From Subtercola boreus (GTDB taxonomy: Bacteria; Actinomycetota; Actinomycetes; Actinomycetales; Microbacteriaceae), in the NCBI RefSeq assembly GCF_003399635.1, contig NZ_NBXB01000021.1:22215-86214 (forward strand): a stretch of DNA of 64,000 nt, read 5' to 3'. This document shows positions 45,825 through 57,059 of this stretch, in pieces. Each line of letters begins with the position of its first letter. Positions within the stretch are counted from its first letter, which is position 1. The notes beneath the pieces are model-generated. The model was given only the letters and a program-made list of their open reading frames with translations, was not told the origin of the DNA and ran no database searches. The position numbers were made by a program, and so were the translations under genes.

Positions 45825-47252
45825 ATGCTCGACCTGACTCTCGACGACATCGCCCGCACGATCGGCGGCACTCTCGTGCTCGGCGACCGTGCGGTGCAGG
45901 AGGGCACCTCCGAGGTGTCGATCGTGAACGGTGCTGTCGACACCGACTCCCGGGAGATCGTTCCGGGAGGCGTCTTCGTGGCGAAGCCGGGCGAATTCAG
46001 CGACGGGCACCTCTACGTTCCGGCCGCTGTGGCGAACGGGGCCGAGCTCGTGATCGTCGAGCACGTGATCGACGCTCTCACGGTGCCCCAGATCGTCGTG
46101 TCGAACTCGGTCGAGGCGCTCGGGATGCTGGCCACAGAGGTGATCCGGCGCATCCGCGAGCTCGGGGTGCTCACCGTCGTCGGCATCACCGGCTCGAACG
46201 GCAAGACCACCACGAAGAACCTCCTCCACACGATCCTGAAGCGCCAGGGACCGACGATCGCCCCGCGCGACTCGTTCAACAACGAGGTCGGGGCGCCGCT
46301 CACGATGCTGAAAGTCGAGCCGGAGACCCGCTTCCTGGTCGCCGAGATGGGTGCCAGCGCGCCCGGCGAGATCACCCGGCTGGTCCGGATGGCGCGGCCC
46401 GACATCGGCGTCGTGCTGACCGTCGGCCTGGCCCACGCCGGCGAGTTCGGTGGCATCGAGAAGACGCTTGCCACGAAGACCGAGATGGTCACCGATCTGC
46501 TGCCGACGGATGTCGCGGTGCTGAACCTCGACGACTACCGGGTCGAGGGCATGGCCGAGAAGACCCGTGCCTCCGTGCTGTGGTTCGGCCTCGACGCCAA
46601 CGCGGGGGTGCGGGCATCCGACCTCGTGCAGACCACGGCGGGCACCGACTTCACCCTCACCCTGCCGACCGGCGAATCGCAGACAGTGCACTTCAGCGTG
46701 CTCGGCGAGCACCACGTCACCAATGCACTGGCCGCGGCAGCGGTCGCCCACACCATCGGGGTGCCGCTCGCCGACATCGTCGCTGCGCTGGAGTCGGTGA
46801 CGCGCGCCGAGCGCTGGCGCATGGAGGTGCTGCCATCGACGCAGGGCGTGACGATCATCAACGACGCCTACAACGCCAGCCCCGATTCGATGCTGGCCGG
46901 CCTCAAGACGCTCGCCCAGATCTCGGGACCGGGCATCCGGCGCGTCGCGATCCTCGGCGAGATGAGTGAACTCGGTGAGTTCTCGCTCGAGGAGCACGAC
47001 CGCATCGGCCGCACCATCGTGCGGCTCGGCATCGAACGCATCTTCGTGGTGGGCGAGGGAGCCAGGGCGCTCCACCTGGCCGCGACGCACGAGGGTTCGT
47101 GGGACGGCGAGTCGGCGTTCTTCGACACTGCCGACGAGGCGTACGCTCTGCTCGAGAACGAGTTGCGTTCCGGAGACGTCGTGCTGGTCAAGTCGTCCAA
47201 TTCGGCGGGACTACGGTTTCTCGGCGACAGGCTGGGGGAGCACTTCGCATGA
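45825..47252 (+). CDS. murF: UDP-MurNAc-tripeptide:D-Ala-D-Ala ligase
   Basis: A 475-residue ligase completing the pentapeptide precursor. ATP-binding [42 protein letters not shown] and [11 protein letters not shown] are as in MurF. It starts 4 bp after murE and overlaps mraY by 4 bp (ATGA). Confidence 0.96.
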   Translation: MLDLTLDDIARTIGGTLVLGDRAVQEGTSEVSIVNGAVDTDSREIVPGGVFVAKPGEFSDGHLYVPAAVANGAELVIVEHVIDALTVPQIVVSNSVEALGMLATEVIRRIRELGVLTVVGITGSNGKTTTKNLLHTILKRQGPTIAPRDSFNNEVGAPLTMLKVEPETRFLVAEMGASAPGEITRLVRMARPDIGVVLTVGLAHAGEFGGIEKTLATKTEMVTDLLPTDVAVLNLDDYRVEGMAEKTRASVLWFGLDANAGVRASDLVQTTAGTDFTLTLPTGESQTVHFSVLGEHHVTNALAAAAVAHTIGVPLADIVAALESVTRAERWRMEVLPSTQGVTIINDAYNASPDSMLAGLKTLAQISGPGIRRVAILGEMSELGEFSLEEHDRIGRTIVRLGIERIFVVGEGARALHLAATHEGSWDGESAFFDTADEAYALLENELRSGDVVLVKSSNSAGLRFLGDRLGEHFA

Positions 47253-48346
47253 TCACACTCATCGGTGCGGGTGGCCTCTCGATGGTCTTCTCGCTGTTCA
47301 TGACGCCGGTCTTCATCCGGTTGTTCAAGAAACTGGCCTGGGGCCAGTACATCAACATCGATGGCCCGGCCTCACACCACGTCAAGCGGGGAACGCCCAC
47401 GATGGGCGGCATCGTCATCATCCTGGCGACGCTGTTCGGCTACTTCGGGGCGCTGCTGGTCACCGGCAACCCGCCCTCGATCTCCGTGCTGCTGGTGCTG
47501 TTCATGATGGTCGGCCTCGGCGTGGTCGGGTTCATCGACGACTTCCTGAAGGTGCGCAAGAAGCGGAGCCTCGGCCTCGGGCCGACGGCCAAGCTGATCG
47601 GCCAGCTCGTGATCGGCGGAGCCTTCGCCCTGATGGCGATGAGCCTGACCGGCCCGAGCGGGCTGACCGTGGCCTCCACCCACATCTCGGCCATCCGTGA
47701 CCTCGACTTCGACTTCCTGCAGTGGGGCGTGATCGCGGGCACCATCGCCTTCGTGATCTGGATCGTGCTGATCGTGCTGGCGACCTCGAACGCGGTGAAT
47801 CTCACCGATGGGCTCGACGGTCTGGCTCCCGGATCCGCCATCCTCGCCATCGGCTCGTTCGTCATCATCGGTTTCTGGCAGGCCAACCAGAGTTGCGCGA
47901 GCCTGACACTCGACCCCGACGTGACCTTCAAGTGCTACAACGTGAACCAGCCGCTCGACCTCGCGGTGATTGCGGCGGCCATCGCCGGGGCGCTCGTCGG
48001 CTTCCTCTGGTGGAACACGAACCCTGCCAAGATCTTCCTCGGCGACACCGGTTCGCTCGCGATCGGCGGGGCGCTCGCCGCGCTGGCCATCGAGAGCCGC
48101 ACCGAGCTGCTGCTCATCCTGATCGGCGGCATCTTCGTGATCGTCGCCGGGCAGGTCGTGGTACAGCTCACCTACTTCCGTCTCACCGGTGGCAAGCGCA
48201 TCTGGCGCGCGAGCCCGCTGCACCACCACTTCGAGGTCAAGGGCTGGGCCGAGGTCACGATCGTCGTGCGCTTCTGGATCATCGCGGGCCTCTGCGTGGC
48301 GGCCGGTGTCGGCGCCTTCTACCTCGAATGGATCCTGCAGGCGTGA
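47249..48346 (+). CDS. mraY: Phospho-MurNAc-pentapeptide transferase
   Basis: A 365-residue polytopic enzyme making lipid I on undecaprenyl phosphate. About ten membrane helices; catalytic acidic motifs FIDDFLKV and [12 protein letters not shown], and FLGDTGSLA with the HHHFEVKGW loop (PLHHHFEV). Overlaps murF and murD by 4 bp. Confidence 0.97.
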   Translation: MITLIGAGGLSMVFSLFMTPVFIRLFKKLAWGQYINIDGPASHHVKRGTPTMGGIVIILATLFGYFGALLVTGNPPSISVLLVLFMMVGLGVVGFIDDFLKVRKKRSLGLGPTAKLIGQLVIGGAFALMAMSLTGPSGLTVASTHISAIRDLDFDFLQWGVIAGTIAFVIWIVLIVLATSNAVNLTDGLDGLAPGSAILAIGSFVIIGFWQANQSCASLTLDPDVTFKCYNVNQPLDLAVIAAAIAGALVGFLWWNTNPAKIFLGDTGSLAIGGALAALAIESRTELLLILIGGIFVIVAGQVVVQLTYFRLTGGKRIWRASPLHHHFEVKGWAEVTIVVRFWIIAGLCVAAGVGAFYLEWILQA

Positions 48347-49857
48347 CTGACAGACTCGACACCCTGACCAGCTGGCACTCCGACTGGACGGGCCTCCGTG
48401 TCGGTGTGCTGGGCCTTGGCAAGACCGGTTTCTCGGTCGCCGACACCCTCGTCGAGCTCGGGGCGACCGTGCTTGTCGTCGCTCAGCAGGCTGACGACTC
48501 CCAGGTGCGCCTGGTCGAGGTCATCGGCGCAGGGCTCGTGCTCGACGAGGTTCTGGATGTCCCGCCTCCCGCTCTCGTCGCGCTGAACCCCGAGGTGCTG
48601 GTCGTCTCGCCGGGCTTCCACCCCGATCATCCGGTGATCCTCTGGGCGGCTGCAGCGGGCATCCCGGTCTGGGGTGACGTCGAACTCGCCTGGCGGCTGC
48701 GGGACAAGGTCGGAAAGCCTGCCGAGTGGATCGCCATCACCGGCACCAACGGCAAGACCACGACGACGCAGCTGACCGCGACCATGCTCGTGGCCGGTGG
48801 GCTGAGGGCCGCGCCCTGCGGCAACATCGGCATCCCGATCCTCGATGCCATCCGCGACCCGCAGGGGTTCGATGTTCTGGTCGTCGAGCTCTCGAGCTAC
48901 CAGTTGCACTCGACCTTCAGTATGTCGCCGTACGCCGCTGTCTGCCTGAACGTCGCCGACGACCACCTCGACTGGCACGGCTCGGCCGAGGCCTACGCTC
49001 GGGCCAAGGCCCGCGTCTACACGAACACCCGCGTGGCGTGCGTCTACAACCGGTCGGATGCCCGCACCATCGCCATGGTCGAGGAGGCCGAGGTCGTCGA
49101 CGGTGCCCGCGCCGTCGGATTCGGGCTCGGGGTTCCGGGGCTGAGCGACTTCGGCGTGGTGGACGGCATCCTCTGCGACCGGGCCTTCACCGAAGAACGT
49201 CGCACGACCGCCCTCGAGATCACCACGGTGGCCACGTTGGCCGAGCGGGGGCTCGCAGCGCCCCACACGGTGGCGAACATCCTTGCCGCCAGTGCCCTCG
49301 CCCGCTCGATGGGGGTCTCCGTCGAGGCCGTCCGGGCGGCTCTGGCCACGTTCGAACTCGACCGTCACCGTATCGAGCAGGTCGCGACATCCGGCGGCAT
49401 CACGTGGATCAACGACTCGAAGGCGACGAATGCGCACGCCGCAGACGCCTCGCTCGGAGCCTTCGAATCGGTGGTCTGGATCGCCGGCGGGCTGCTGAAG
49501 GGCGTAGATGTCGGGCCCCTGGTGGCGGCTCGGGCGACGAAGCTCCGGGCCGTCGTGCTGATCGGTGTGGATCGGGAAGCTCTCAGGAACGCATTCGAAC
49601 GACACGCCCCCGGGGTGCCCGTGTTCGAGGTCGACGGCACCGAGACTGAGGGAGTGATGTCGGCCGCTGTGCGGTTGGCCTCCGCTGCAGCAGTGCCCGG
49701 TGACGTGGTGCTGCTGGCGCCGGCCGCAGCGTCGATGGACCAGTTCGTCGACTACTCCGACCGGGGTGACCATTTTGCCCGGGCAGTACGTGAACATCTT
49801 GGAGGTGGGGCAGCTGACGAACACCATGCGCCGCCCTCAGGGCACTCGCCCGAATAA
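48343..49857 (+). CDS. murD: UDP-MurNAc-L-alanine:D-glutamate ligase
   Basis: A 504-residue Mur ligase; N-terminal Rossmann-like domain [22 protein letters not shown] site [26 protein letters not shown], and C-terminal [11 protein letters not shown] and [12 protein letters not shown] start overlaps the mraY stop (GTGA). Its last ~30 bp overlap the likely ftsW start. Confidence 0.95.
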   Translation: MTDRLDTLTSWHSDWTGLRVGVLGLGKTGFSVADTLVELGATVLVVAQQADDSQVRLVEVIGAGLVLDEVLDVPPPALVALNPEVLVVSPGFHPDHPVILWAAAAGIPVWGDVELAWRLRDKVGKPAEWIAITGTNGKTTTTQLTATMLVAGGLRAAPCGNIGIPILDAIRDPQGFDVLVVELSSYQLHSTFSMSPYAAVCLNVADDHLDWHGSAEAYARAKARVYTNTRVACVYNRSDARTIAMVEEAEVVDGARAVGFGLGVPGLSDFGVVDGILCDRAFTEERRTTALEITTVATLAERGLAAPHTVANILAASALARSMGVSVEAVRAALATFELDRHRIEQVATSGGITWINDSKATNAHAADASLGAFESVVWIAGGLLKGVDVGPLVAARATKLRAVVLIGVDREALRNAFERHAPGVPVFEVDGTETEGVMSAAVRLASAAAVPGDVVLLAPAAASMDQFVDYSDRGDHFARAVREHLGGGAADEHHAPPSGHSPE

Positions 49858-51163
49858 GCCGTCTGCCGGAACCCTGCCCCCCGCCGCATCCGGAGCAGCC
49901 AGGCCCTCGGCCGCCACCTTCGCCTCCACCGGCGCATCCCGGGCCCGCACCGCGCGCATCTCGGTGAACCGGGTCTTCCAGGCGGAGTCGAGCAACTACT
50001 ACTTCCTCCTCGGTACCACGCTGTTCCTCGTGGTGCTGGGGCTCGTCATGGTGCTGTCGTCGTCGTCTATCGACTCGTACACAGCCCGCCAGGGCTTCTT
50101 CGGCACCTTCTGGAAGCAGGGTGTCTTCGCCCTCATCGGCGTGCCGCTCATGCTCGTCATCTCGCGGCTGCCGATCCGGTTCTGGAAGCGCTGGGGCTGG
50201 CTGGCGCTGGCCGGCGGGGTCATCCTGCAACTCCTCGTGCTCTTCACCCCGCTGGGGATCACGGTCGGTGGCAACCTGAACTGGTTGAACGTCGCCGGTG
50301 TGAGCCTGCAGCCCTCCGAACTCATCAAGCTCGGCCTCGTCATCTGGATGGGCGTCATTCTCGCGAAGAAGCAGCGCTACCTGCACCTCTGGGGGCATGT
50401 CGCGATCCCTGTGCTGCCTGTGGCCGGCGGCGCCGTGCTGCTGGTCATGCTCGGCGGCGACCTCGGTACCGTGATGATCATGGCCGGCCTGCTCTTCGGT
50501 GCCCTCTTCTTCGCCGGCATCCGGCTCCGCATGTTCATCATCCCCGTGATCCTCGGCGGTATCGCGATCGCGATCATCGCGGCGTCGAGTTCGAGCCGGG
50601 TCTCCCGCATCGGCAGCTTCCTGAGCGAAGGCTGCACCGACTACTCGGGGGAGTGCTGGCAGACCCAGCACGGCCTCTTCGCCCTCGCCAACGGCGGCTT
50701 CTTCGGTGTCGGCCTCGGCAACTCCAAGGCCAAATGGTCGTGGCTGCCGGCCGCCGACAACGACTTCATCTTCGCTATCATCGGCGAGGAGCTCGGCATG
50801 ATCGGGGCGCTCGTCGTGATCGCGCTGTTCGTCGCGCTGGCCATCGCGTTCCTCCGCATCGTGCGGTCGTCGAAGGACATGTTCTCGAAGGTCGTCTCCG
50901 GCTCGGTCATGGTCTGGATCATCAGCCAGGCCTTCGTGAACATCGCCGTCGTACTGGGGGTGATCCCGGTTCTCGGCGTGCCTCTCCCGCTCATCTCCTC
51001 GGGCGGTTCGGCCCTGATCACCACCCTCATCGCGATCGGGGTCGTGCTCTCGATCGCGCGCGGGCAGACGAAGGAGACCGCGAGCGATCCGGATGCCGGT
51101 GCCCTCCAGGCACCGGGGTCGGCCTCTCTTGCCTCCCGTCGGCGCACGGTGCGCTCGAAGTGA
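49826..51163 (+). CDS. ftsW: SEDS peptidoglycan glycosyltransferase FtsW
   Basis: A ~445-residue SEDS polymerase with ten membrane helices (first TTLFLVVLGLVMVLSSSSID), large extracellular loop with SEGCTDYSGECWQTQHGLFA, and the conserved catalytic-loop Asp in AADNDFIFAIIGEELG and PLPLISSGGSAL. Makes septal glycan strands with FtsI. A ~55-residue polar Ala/Pro/Ser N-tail precedes helix 1. ATG at 49826 overlaps murD by 32 bp; in-frame GTGs at 49790 and 49805 are alternatives. Confidence 0.93.
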   Translation: MRRPQGTRPNKPSAGTLPPAASGAARPSAATFASTGASRARTARISVNRVFQAESSNYYFLLGTTLFLVVLGLVMVLSSSSIDSYTARQGFFGTFWKQGVFALIGVPLMLVISRLPIRFWKRWGWLALAGGVILQLLVLFTPLGITVGGNLNWLNVAGVSLQPSELIKLGLVIWMGVILAKKQRYLHLWGHVAIPVLPVAGGAVLLVMLGGDLGTVMIMAGLLFGALFFAGIRLRMFIIPVILGGIAIAIIAASSSSRVSRIGSFLSEGCTDYSGECWQTQHGLFALANGGFFGVGLGNSKAKWSWLPAADNDFIFAIIGEELGMIGALVVIALFVALAIAFLRIVRSSKDMFSKVVSGSVMVWIISQAFVNIAVVLGVIPVLGVPLPLISSGGSALITTLIAIGVVLSIARGQTKETASDPDAGALQAPGSASLASRRRTVRSK

Positions 51164-52245
51164 CCACCTATCTGCTGGCCGGCGGCGGCACAGCGGGCCA
51201 CGTGAACCCGCTGCTCGCCACGGCCGACGAACTGCGCCGCCGTGACCCCGGTGCCGAAATCGTGGTCGTCGGAACCGCAACGGGCCTCGAGGCGCGCCTC
51301 GTGCCGGAGCGCGGCTACGAGCTCGTGACGATCGCCAAGCTCCCGTTCCCCCGCCGGCCGAACCGCGCGGCCATCTCGTTCCCGAACGCGCTCCGCGGCG
51401 TCATCGCCGACCTCACCCGGCTGATGCGGGAGCGCCGCGTCGACGTGGTCGTCGGTTTCGGGGGCTACGCAGCTGCGCCGGCGTATCTCGCGGCGCGGCA
51501 CGCGAAGGTGCCGCTGGTCATCCATGAGGCGAACGCCCGGCCGGGGCTCGCGAACCGGCTCGGTGCGCGGTTCACCCCGTTCGTCGGGTTGGCGTTCCGG
51601 GCGGGCATGCTGCCGCACGGGCGCTTCGTGGGGATGCCGCTCCGCCGCGAGATCCAGGCGCTCGTCGGAGGACCGAAGGCCGCGGCCCGCGCCGAGGCGC
51701 TCACGCTCTTCGGCCTCGACGCCGGCCGGCCCGTGCTGCTCGTGACCGGCGGCTCGCTCGGTGCGGCGCAGATCAACGGCAGTGTCTTCGCGGCCGCCGC
51801 AGACATCGTCGCGGCGGGCTGGCAGGTGCTGCACATCACCGGCAACCGGTCGGAGCTGGTCGATCCGGGCATCCCGGGCTACCGGATGCTCCGCTACTGC
51901 GACCGGATGGAACTCGCCCTGGCAGTGGCCGACCTCGCCGTCTCGCGTGCGGGAGCGGCGACCGTCTCCGAACTGGCGGCGCTCGGGGTTCCGGGCGTGC
52001 TGGTGCCCTACGCCGTCGGCAACGGCGAGCAGCGCTTCAATGCGGTCGACCTCGTCGAAGCGGGTGGCGCCGTGCTGGTGCGCGACGCCGACTTCACGCC
52101 GGAATGGATCCGCTCCTCCCTCCTGCCGCTGCTCGGCGACAGGGCCCGTATTGGTGACATGGCCGCAGCAGCGCTCGGCGCCGGAGTGACGGACGGGTCG
52201 GCCCGAACCGTCGACCTGATCGAAGAAGCCCTGAAGGGCGCGTAA
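51160..52245 (+). CDS. murG: UDP-GlcNAc:lipid I GlcNAc transferase
   Basis: A 361-residue GT28 enzyme making lipid II on the inner face of the membrane. N-terminal [49 protein letters not shown]-terminal [13 protein letters not shown] and [20 protein letters not shown] overlaps the ftsW stop (GTGA). Confidence 0.97.
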   Translation: MTTYLLAGGGTAGHVNPLLATADELRRRDPGAEIVVVGTATGLEARLVPERGYELVTIAKLPFPRRPNRAAISFPNALRGVIADLTRLMRERRVDVVVGFGGYAAAPAYLAARHAKVPLVIHEANARPGLANRLGARFTPFVGLAFRAGMLPHGRFVGMPLRREIQALVGGPKAAARAEALTLFGLDAGRPVLLVTGGSLGAAQINGSVFAAAADIVAAGWQVLHITGNRSELVDPGIPGYRMLRYCDRMELALAVADLAVSRAGAATVSELAALGVPGVLVPYAVGNGEQRFNAVDLVEAGGAVLVRDADFTPEWIRSSLLPLLGDRARIGDMAAAALGAGVTDGSARTVDLIEEALKGA

Positions 52246-52270
52246 CGTTGTCTACTCGCAGAACGACAGG

Positions 52271-53737
52271 ATGCACAGCGTGATCAAACCCGATCTGACC
52301 CTCGAGATCCCGGCAGAACTCGGAGCCGTGCACTTCGTCGGCATCGGGGGGGCGGGCATGAGCGGCATCGCACGCCTGTTCCTCGCGGCGGGTGTGACCG
52401 TGACGGGTTCCGACCGCACCGACTCGAAGACCGCCGAGAAGCTCCGCGCACTCGGCGCCACCGTGCACATCGGCCATGATGCCGCGAACCTCGGCGACGC
52501 CGACACCCTCGTCGTCACCAGCGCGCTCTGGCCCGACAATCCCGAGCTCGTGCTCGCCCAGCAGCGCGGCCTGCCGGTGCTCCACCGGTCGCAGGCGCTG
52601 GCCTGGCTCGTGAACCGCCGCCGCCTGGTCTCTGTTGCCGGCGCGCACGGCAAGACCACGTCGACCGGGATGATCGTCACCGCCCTCCTCGGCCTCGGAG
52701 CCGAACCCAGCTTCGTCAATGGCGGCGTCATCTCCGCCCTCGGCACCAGTTCGGCGTGGGGCGAGGGCGAGCTGTTCGTGCTGGAGGCCGACGAGTCCGA
52801 CGGCTCGTTCCTGCTCTACGACACCGCTGTGGCGCTCATCACGAACGTCGACCCCGACCATCTCGACCACTACGGATCGGTCGATGCCGTCGAGGACGCC
52901 TTCGTGACCTTCGCCGACGAGGCCTCCGAGCTCGTGGTGATCTCCTCCGACGACCCGGGCGCGCTGCGGGTCGCCTCCCGGCTCACCGCATCGCGGGTGC
53001 TCTCGTTCGGATTCGCCACGGGCGCCGACGTGCGACTGCGCTCCGTCGTCACGGCCGGGCCGGTGACGTTCGCGGTCGACTACCTCGGGCAGACGTACGC
53101 CGGGAGCCTCCAGGTTCCGGGCATCCACAACGCCCTGAATGCTGCGGGGGCCTTTGCGGTCCTCGTCGGTCTCGGCTTCGAGCCGGCAGCCGTGCTCTCT
53201 TCGCTTGCTCCGTTCGACGGAACCGGTCGCCGCTTCGAACTGCATGACACCGTGCGGGGCGTGAGCGTCTACGACGACTACGCGCACCACCCGACGGAGG
53301 TGGATGCCGCACTCACCGCCGCACGCACCGTCGTCGGTGAGGGGCGGATCATCGCCGTGCACCAGCCGCACCTCTACAGCCGCACGCAGTTGCTCGCGGG
53401 TGAGTTCGCCGAGACGCTCGAGCGCACGGCCGACTTCACCGTGGTGCTCGACGTCTGCGGTGCGCGCGAGGATCCGGTGCCCGGGGTGACGGGGGAGACC
53501 GTCTCGTCGCGCTTCGCGGACCCCTCGCACGTCGCCTACATCTCGGACTGGCAGGAGGCGGCCGACTTCACGGCCTCCCTCGCCCGCCCGGGGGACTTCG
53601 TGGTGACGCTCGGCTGCGGAGACGTGAACCTGATCGTGCCGCAGCTGCTCGCCTCGCTCGCCGCGATGCCTGCTGCGTCTGCGGATGCCGATGCAGGTGC
53701 CGCAGCCGTGGCGCCCGCAGACGGGCCCGACGCATAA
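52271..53737 (+). CDS. murC: UDP-MurNAc:L-alanine ligase
   Basis: A 488-residue ligase; [23 protein letters not shown] site [22 protein letters not shown], and [15 protein letters not shown]. The C-terminus adds an Ala/Asp-rich ~35-residue tail. It begins the murC-ftsQ pair 12 bp apart. Confidence 0.97.
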   Translation: MHSVIKPDLTLEIPAELGAVHFVGIGGAGMSGIARLFLAAGVTVTGSDRTDSKTAEKLRALGATVHIGHDAANLGDADTLVVTSALWPDNPELVLAQQRGLPVLHRSQALAWLVNRRRLVSVAGAHGKTTSTGMIVTALLGLGAEPSFVNGGVISALGTSSAWGEGELFVLEADESDGSFLLYDTAVALITNVDPDHLDHYGSVDAVEDAFVTFADEASELVVISSDDPGALRVASRLTASRVLSFGFATGADVRLRSVVTAGPVTFAVDYLGQTYAGSLQVPGIHNALNAAGAFAVLVGLGFEPAAVLSSLAPFDGTGRRFELHDTVRGVSVYDDYAHHPTEVDAALTAARTVVGEGRIIAVHQPHLYSRTQLLAGEFAETLERTADFTVVLDVCGAREDPVPGVTGETVSSRFADPSHVAYISDWQEAADFTASLARPGDFVVTLGCGDVNLIVPQLLASLAAMPAASADADAGAAAVAPADGPDA

Positions 53738-53749
53738 CGTGTACAGCCG

Positions 53750-54883
53750 ATGAAGCGCCCCAACGGAGTCACACCGCCGCCGACCCCACCCGCACCCCCC
53801 GCGGCCGCGGCAGTGAAGCGGCCCCCCGCCACTCCGCCGTTGACCATGACGAGGGTCAAGGCGGCCGCGCCTGCCGCCGTCCCCGTCCCGCCCGCCACAG
53901 TCGCGCCTGCCATCGTCGTGCCTGCCCCCGTCTCACCCACCACCTCGAAGCCCGCCCCTTCAGGAACTCCGGCCACCCCCGCACCTCCGGCCACCCCCGC
54001 ACCTCCGGCCACCATCAACGTGGCACCGCGAAGGGACGCAAAACGTTCCACAGGCGAACCGGAAGAGCACTCTGGGTCCCTTCCGTTGCCGAGCGGCGGC
54101 GCCGGGGTGCGGTCCGCGAAGAGCGCGCTCCGGGCGGCCGCCCGCCGGCGCCGCAGGGTCGAGCAGCAGGAGGCCCGCCGCTTCACCGAGCGGAGCCGCC
54201 GCCGGCGTCTCACCTGGATCGTCTCGCTCGGCGCCGTCGCCGCCCTCGTGCTCGTGGTGCTGTTCACGGCCTACTCGCCGGTGTTCGCCGTGCGGGCCAT
54301 CACCGTGCAGGGCACCTCCCGCATCGACGCCGGCCAGGTGCAGTCCGCTCTCGCTGACCAGGTCGGCAAGCCGCTCGCCCTGGTGGACTTCGGGCGGATG
54401 AAGTCCGAGCTCGCCGGCTTTCCGCTCATCCAGAGTTACTCCACAGAGTCCTCTCTGCCGAACACCCTGATCGTGAGGATCGTCGAACGGCAGCCCGTTG
54501 CACAGATCACGGCGGCGGTCGGCGGATTCGACCTGATCGACCCCGCAGGTGTCGTCGTCTCGCACAGTGACGCCCGCCAGGCCGACTTCCCGGTCATCGA
54601 CACGGCGGCCTCGGCTGTCGGCAGCGCCGGCTTCGTCGGAGCGACCGCCGTTCTCCGGGCGATGCCGGCCGACCTGCTCGCCAAGGTCGACACGATCAGC
54701 GCGGCGACGCCCGACTCGGTGTCGTTCACGCTCACCGGTGCCGGCCAGAAGGTCGTCTGGGGCAGCGACGCGAACTCGGCCCTCAAGGCGAAGGTGCTCG
54801 ACAAGCTGATCGGCACGCAGGATGCGGAGAAGTCACTGACCTACGACGTCTCGAGCCCGGAGAGCCCTGTCGTCTCGGGCTGA
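53750..54883 (+). CDS. ftsQ: Division protein FtsQ
   Basis: A 377-residue bitopic protein. The first ~165 residues are Pro/Ala-rich then basic (RAAARRRRRVEQQEARR) and cytosolic; a membrane helix (~168-185, IVSLGAVAALVLVVLFTAYS) is followed by the POTRA domain (VRAITVQGTSRIDAGQVQSA) and the beta domain (LIVRIVERQPVAQI). Residues ~93-114 are encoded by the palindromic repeat at 54029-54086, an in-frame insertion in the disordered tail (RDAKRSTGEPEEHSGSLP). FtsQ scaffolds the divisome. Confidence 0.88.
   Translation: MKRPNGVTPPPTPPAPPAAAAVKRPPATPPLTMTRVKAAAPAAVPVPPATVAPAIVVPAPVSPTTSKPAPSGTPATPAPPATPAPPATINVAPRRDAKRSTGEPEEHSGSLPLPSGGAGVRSAKSALRAAARRRRRVEQQEARRFTERSRRRRLTWIVSLGAVAALVLVVLFTAYSPVFAVRAITVQGTSRIDAGQVQSALADQVGKPLALVDFGRMKSELAGFPLIQSYSTESSLPNTLIVRIVERQPVAQITAAVGGFDLIDPAGVVVSHSDARQADFPVIDTAASAVGSAGFVGATAVLRAMPADLLAKVDTISAATPDSVSFTLTGAGQKVVWGSDANSALKAKVLDKLIGTQDAEKSLTYDVSSPESPVVSG
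54029..54086. repeat. Palindromic repeat copy inside ftsQ
   Basis: Arms GAAGGGACGCA (54030-54040) and TGGGTCCCTTC (54073-54083) pair at all but one position; the GAC-to-CTT core (54035-54082) is 48 bp as in the other copies. It is read in the same frame as the glycosyltransferase copy (DA-RS...G-L conserved). Confidence 0.7.
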
Positions 54884-55006
54884 CCGGTCGCGGGCCGACC
54901 GGCGCCGACCTGACCGGCCCCCGTGCCGACCTGCACGGCCCGATTCGGCGTGCAACATGCGACACGCCAAAGCGCGTTACGGGTGTGTCACCGCATCGCG
55001 CCTAGG

Positions 55007-55055
55007 TTGATCAAAAGAAATACATACTCAGCATAACATTAACTCTCAACTTGAG
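55007..55055 (+). promoter_or_regulatory. AT-rich ftsZ promoter region with palindrome
   Basis: The 193-bp ftsQ-ftsZ gap contains an AT-rich patch rare in this DNA. TTGATC (55007-55012) is a possible -35 with CATAAC/TAACAT (55032-55039) as -10 at 19-21 bp. CTCAA-C-TTGAG (55045-55055) is a perfect palindrome, followed by a second CTTGAG. It is a candidate site for a division regulator such as FtsR (inference). Confidence 0.4.
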
Positions 55056-55076
55056 CTTGAGACCCGGAGGCCGGAC

Positions 55077-56297
55077 GTGACATCGAACCAGAACTACCTC
55101 GCCGTGATCAAAGTGGTCGGCATCGGTGGCGGCGGCGTGAATGCCGTCAACCGGATGATCGAACTCGGTCTTCGCGGCGTCGAATTCATCGCCATCAACA
55201 CCGACGCTCAGGCGCTGCTGATGAGTGACGCCGACGTGAAGCTCGACGTGGGCCGCGAGCTCACCCGTGGCCTCGGTGCCGGTGCCGACCCCGAGGTCGG
55301 CCGCCGCGCCGCCGAAGACCACGCCGAAGAGATCGAGGAGGCCCTCGCCGGGGCCGACATGGTCTTCGTCACCGCCGGTGAGGGTGGTGGCACCGGAACC
55401 GGTGGCGCCCCTGTCGTCGCTCGCATCGCCAAGTCGATCGGCGCGCTCACCATCGGTGTCGTCACGAAGCCCTTCGGCTTCGAGGGCAAGCGCCGCATGG
55501 CCCAGGCTGAAGACGGTGTCGCGACCCTGAAGAACGAGGTCGACACCCTCATCGTCGTGCCGAACGACCGCCTGCTCGAGATCAGCGACCGCGGCATCAG
55601 CATGTTGGAGGCCTTCTCGACGGCCGACCAGGTGCTGCTCGCCGGTGTGCAGGGCATCACCGACCTGATCACCACCCCGGGCCTCATCAACCTCGACTTC
55701 GCCGACGTCAAGAGTGTCATGCAGGGTGCTGGCTCCGCACTGATGGGGATCGGATCGGCCAGGGGGGCCGACCGTGCCATCAAAGCCGCAGAGCTCGCCG
55801 TCGCCTCCCCGCTCCTCGAGGCCAGCATCGAGGGCGCCCACGGCGTGCTCCTCTCCATCCAGGGCGGATCGAACCTCGGCATCTTCGAGATCAATGACGC
55901 CGCGAAGCTCGTGCAGGACGCGGTGCACCCCGAAGCCAACATCATCTTCGGTGCCGTCATCGACGACACCCTGGGCGACGAGGTGCGGGTCACGGTCATC
56001 GCGGCGGGCTTCGACACGGCCGAGACGATCGCCGATGCGGCCGCCAAGCGCGGTTTCACGGTGCCGAACGACGCGAGCGACCTGTTCGCCGGGGCCGGTG
56101 CGGGAGCGGGTTCAGGATCGGGTTCCGGTGGAGCACCCGCCGCGCCGCAGACCCGCCGCGACCGCCCGGAGGAGCCGCAGGCCTCCGCAGCCTCCTGGGC
56201 GCAGAACCCGGAGCACAGCCTCACCGGCACGGCCCAGCTCGACCCGGCGTCCGATGACGACGACTCCGACCTCGACGTTCCCGACTTCCTGAAGTAG
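55077..56297 (+). CDS. ftsZ: Cell division GTPase FtsZ
   Basis: A 406-residue tubulin homologue forming the Z ring. GTP-binding signature [14 protein letters not shown]7 loop region [15 protein letters not shown], a Gly/Ser/Pro linker (~340-385) and a C-terminal peptide DLDVPDFLK that binds SepF and FtsW/other partners. GTG with CCCGGAGG upstream. Confidence 0.98.
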   Translation: MTSNQNYLAVIKVVGIGGGGVNAVNRMIELGLRGVEFIAINTDAQALLMSDADVKLDVGRELTRGLGAGADPEVGRRAAEDHAEEIEEALAGADMVFVTAGEGGGTGTGGAPVVARIAKSIGALTIGVVTKPFGFEGKRRMAQAEDGVATLKNEVDTLIVVPNDRLLEISDRGISMLEAFSTADQVLLAGVQGITDLITTPGLINLDFADVKSVMQGAGSALMGIGSARGADRAIKAAELAVASPLLEASIEGAHGVLLSIQGGSNLGIFEINDAAKLVQDAVHPEANIIFGAVIDDTLGDEVRVTVIAAGFDTAETIADAAAKRGFTVPNDASDLFAGAGAGAGSGSGSGGAPAAPQTRRDRPEEPQASAASWAQNPEHSLTGTAQLDPASDDDDSDLDVPDFLK

Positions 56298-56317
56298 CAG
56301 CCATCGCCGGGAGCACC

Positions 56318-57019
56318 GTGCCGAACGAGGGCGGGCCAGACCTTGCGGGTCGGCTCGCCCTCGTTCGTGCATCCATCGCCGAGGCGGCGGGTGCCGCGGG
56401 CCGGAACGTCGACGACCTCACCCTGATCGCCGTGACGAAGTTCCACGACGCCGCCCTGCTCCGCGAACTCGCCGCACTCGGGGTCACCGACTTCGGCGAA
56501 AGTCGTCACCAGGAGGCCCGCGAGAAGGCACGTGAACTCGCCGACCTCGACCTCACCTGGCATTTCATCGGGCAGCTCCAGAGCAAGAAGGCCAGGCAGG
56601 TGGCCGAGTATGCCAGTATCATCCACTCGGTCGACCGTGCGTCGCTCGCCGACCTGCTCGCCTCCGAGGAGCGGGAGGCGAACGGAACGCCGATCGGCTG
56701 TTTCGTGCAGGTCAACCTGACACCGGATCCCGATCGCGGGGGCGTCCGGCCCGAGGATGCCGTGGCCCTCGCCGAACATCTCGAGACGATCCCCGGGCTC
56801 GATCTCCGGGGGGTGATGGCCGTTGCGCCGAACGAGGGCGAACCCCGCGCGGCCTTCGCCCTGCTGCGAAGCATCTCCGACGCCGTGCGGGCCAGTGTGC
56901 CCCGGGCATCCGCCATCTCTGCGGGCATGTCGAACGACTTCGCCGCAGCGATCGCCGAGGGCGCGACACACCTACGGATCGGTTCCGCAATCACCGGAAT
57001 CAGGCCCGCGCGCGGTTAA
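56318..57019 (+). CDS. yggS: YggS-family PLP homeostasis protein
   Basis: A 233-residue TIM-barrel PLP-binding protein without known catalysis; it buffers PLP and affects amino acid pools. PLP Lys in IAVTKFHD, then [42 protein letters not shown] and LRIGSAITG. The laccase-domain gene (pgeF/yfiH) often found between ftsZ and yggS is missing; the gap is 20 bp. Confidence 0.92.
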   Translation: MPNEGGPDLAGRLALVRASIAEAAGAAGRNVDDLTLIAVTKFHDAALLRELAALGVTDFGESRHQEAREKARELADLDLTWHFIGQLQSKKARQVAEYASIIHSVDRASLADLLASEEREANGTPIGCFVQVNLTPDPDRGGVRPEDAVALAEHLETIPGLDLRGVMAVAPNEGEPRAAFALLRSISDAVRASVPRASAISAGMSNDFAAAIAEGATHLRIGSAITGIRPARG

Positions 57020-57059
57020 TCTCTACGTAGGCACCCGAACATCCAACCCGGAGGAAGAC

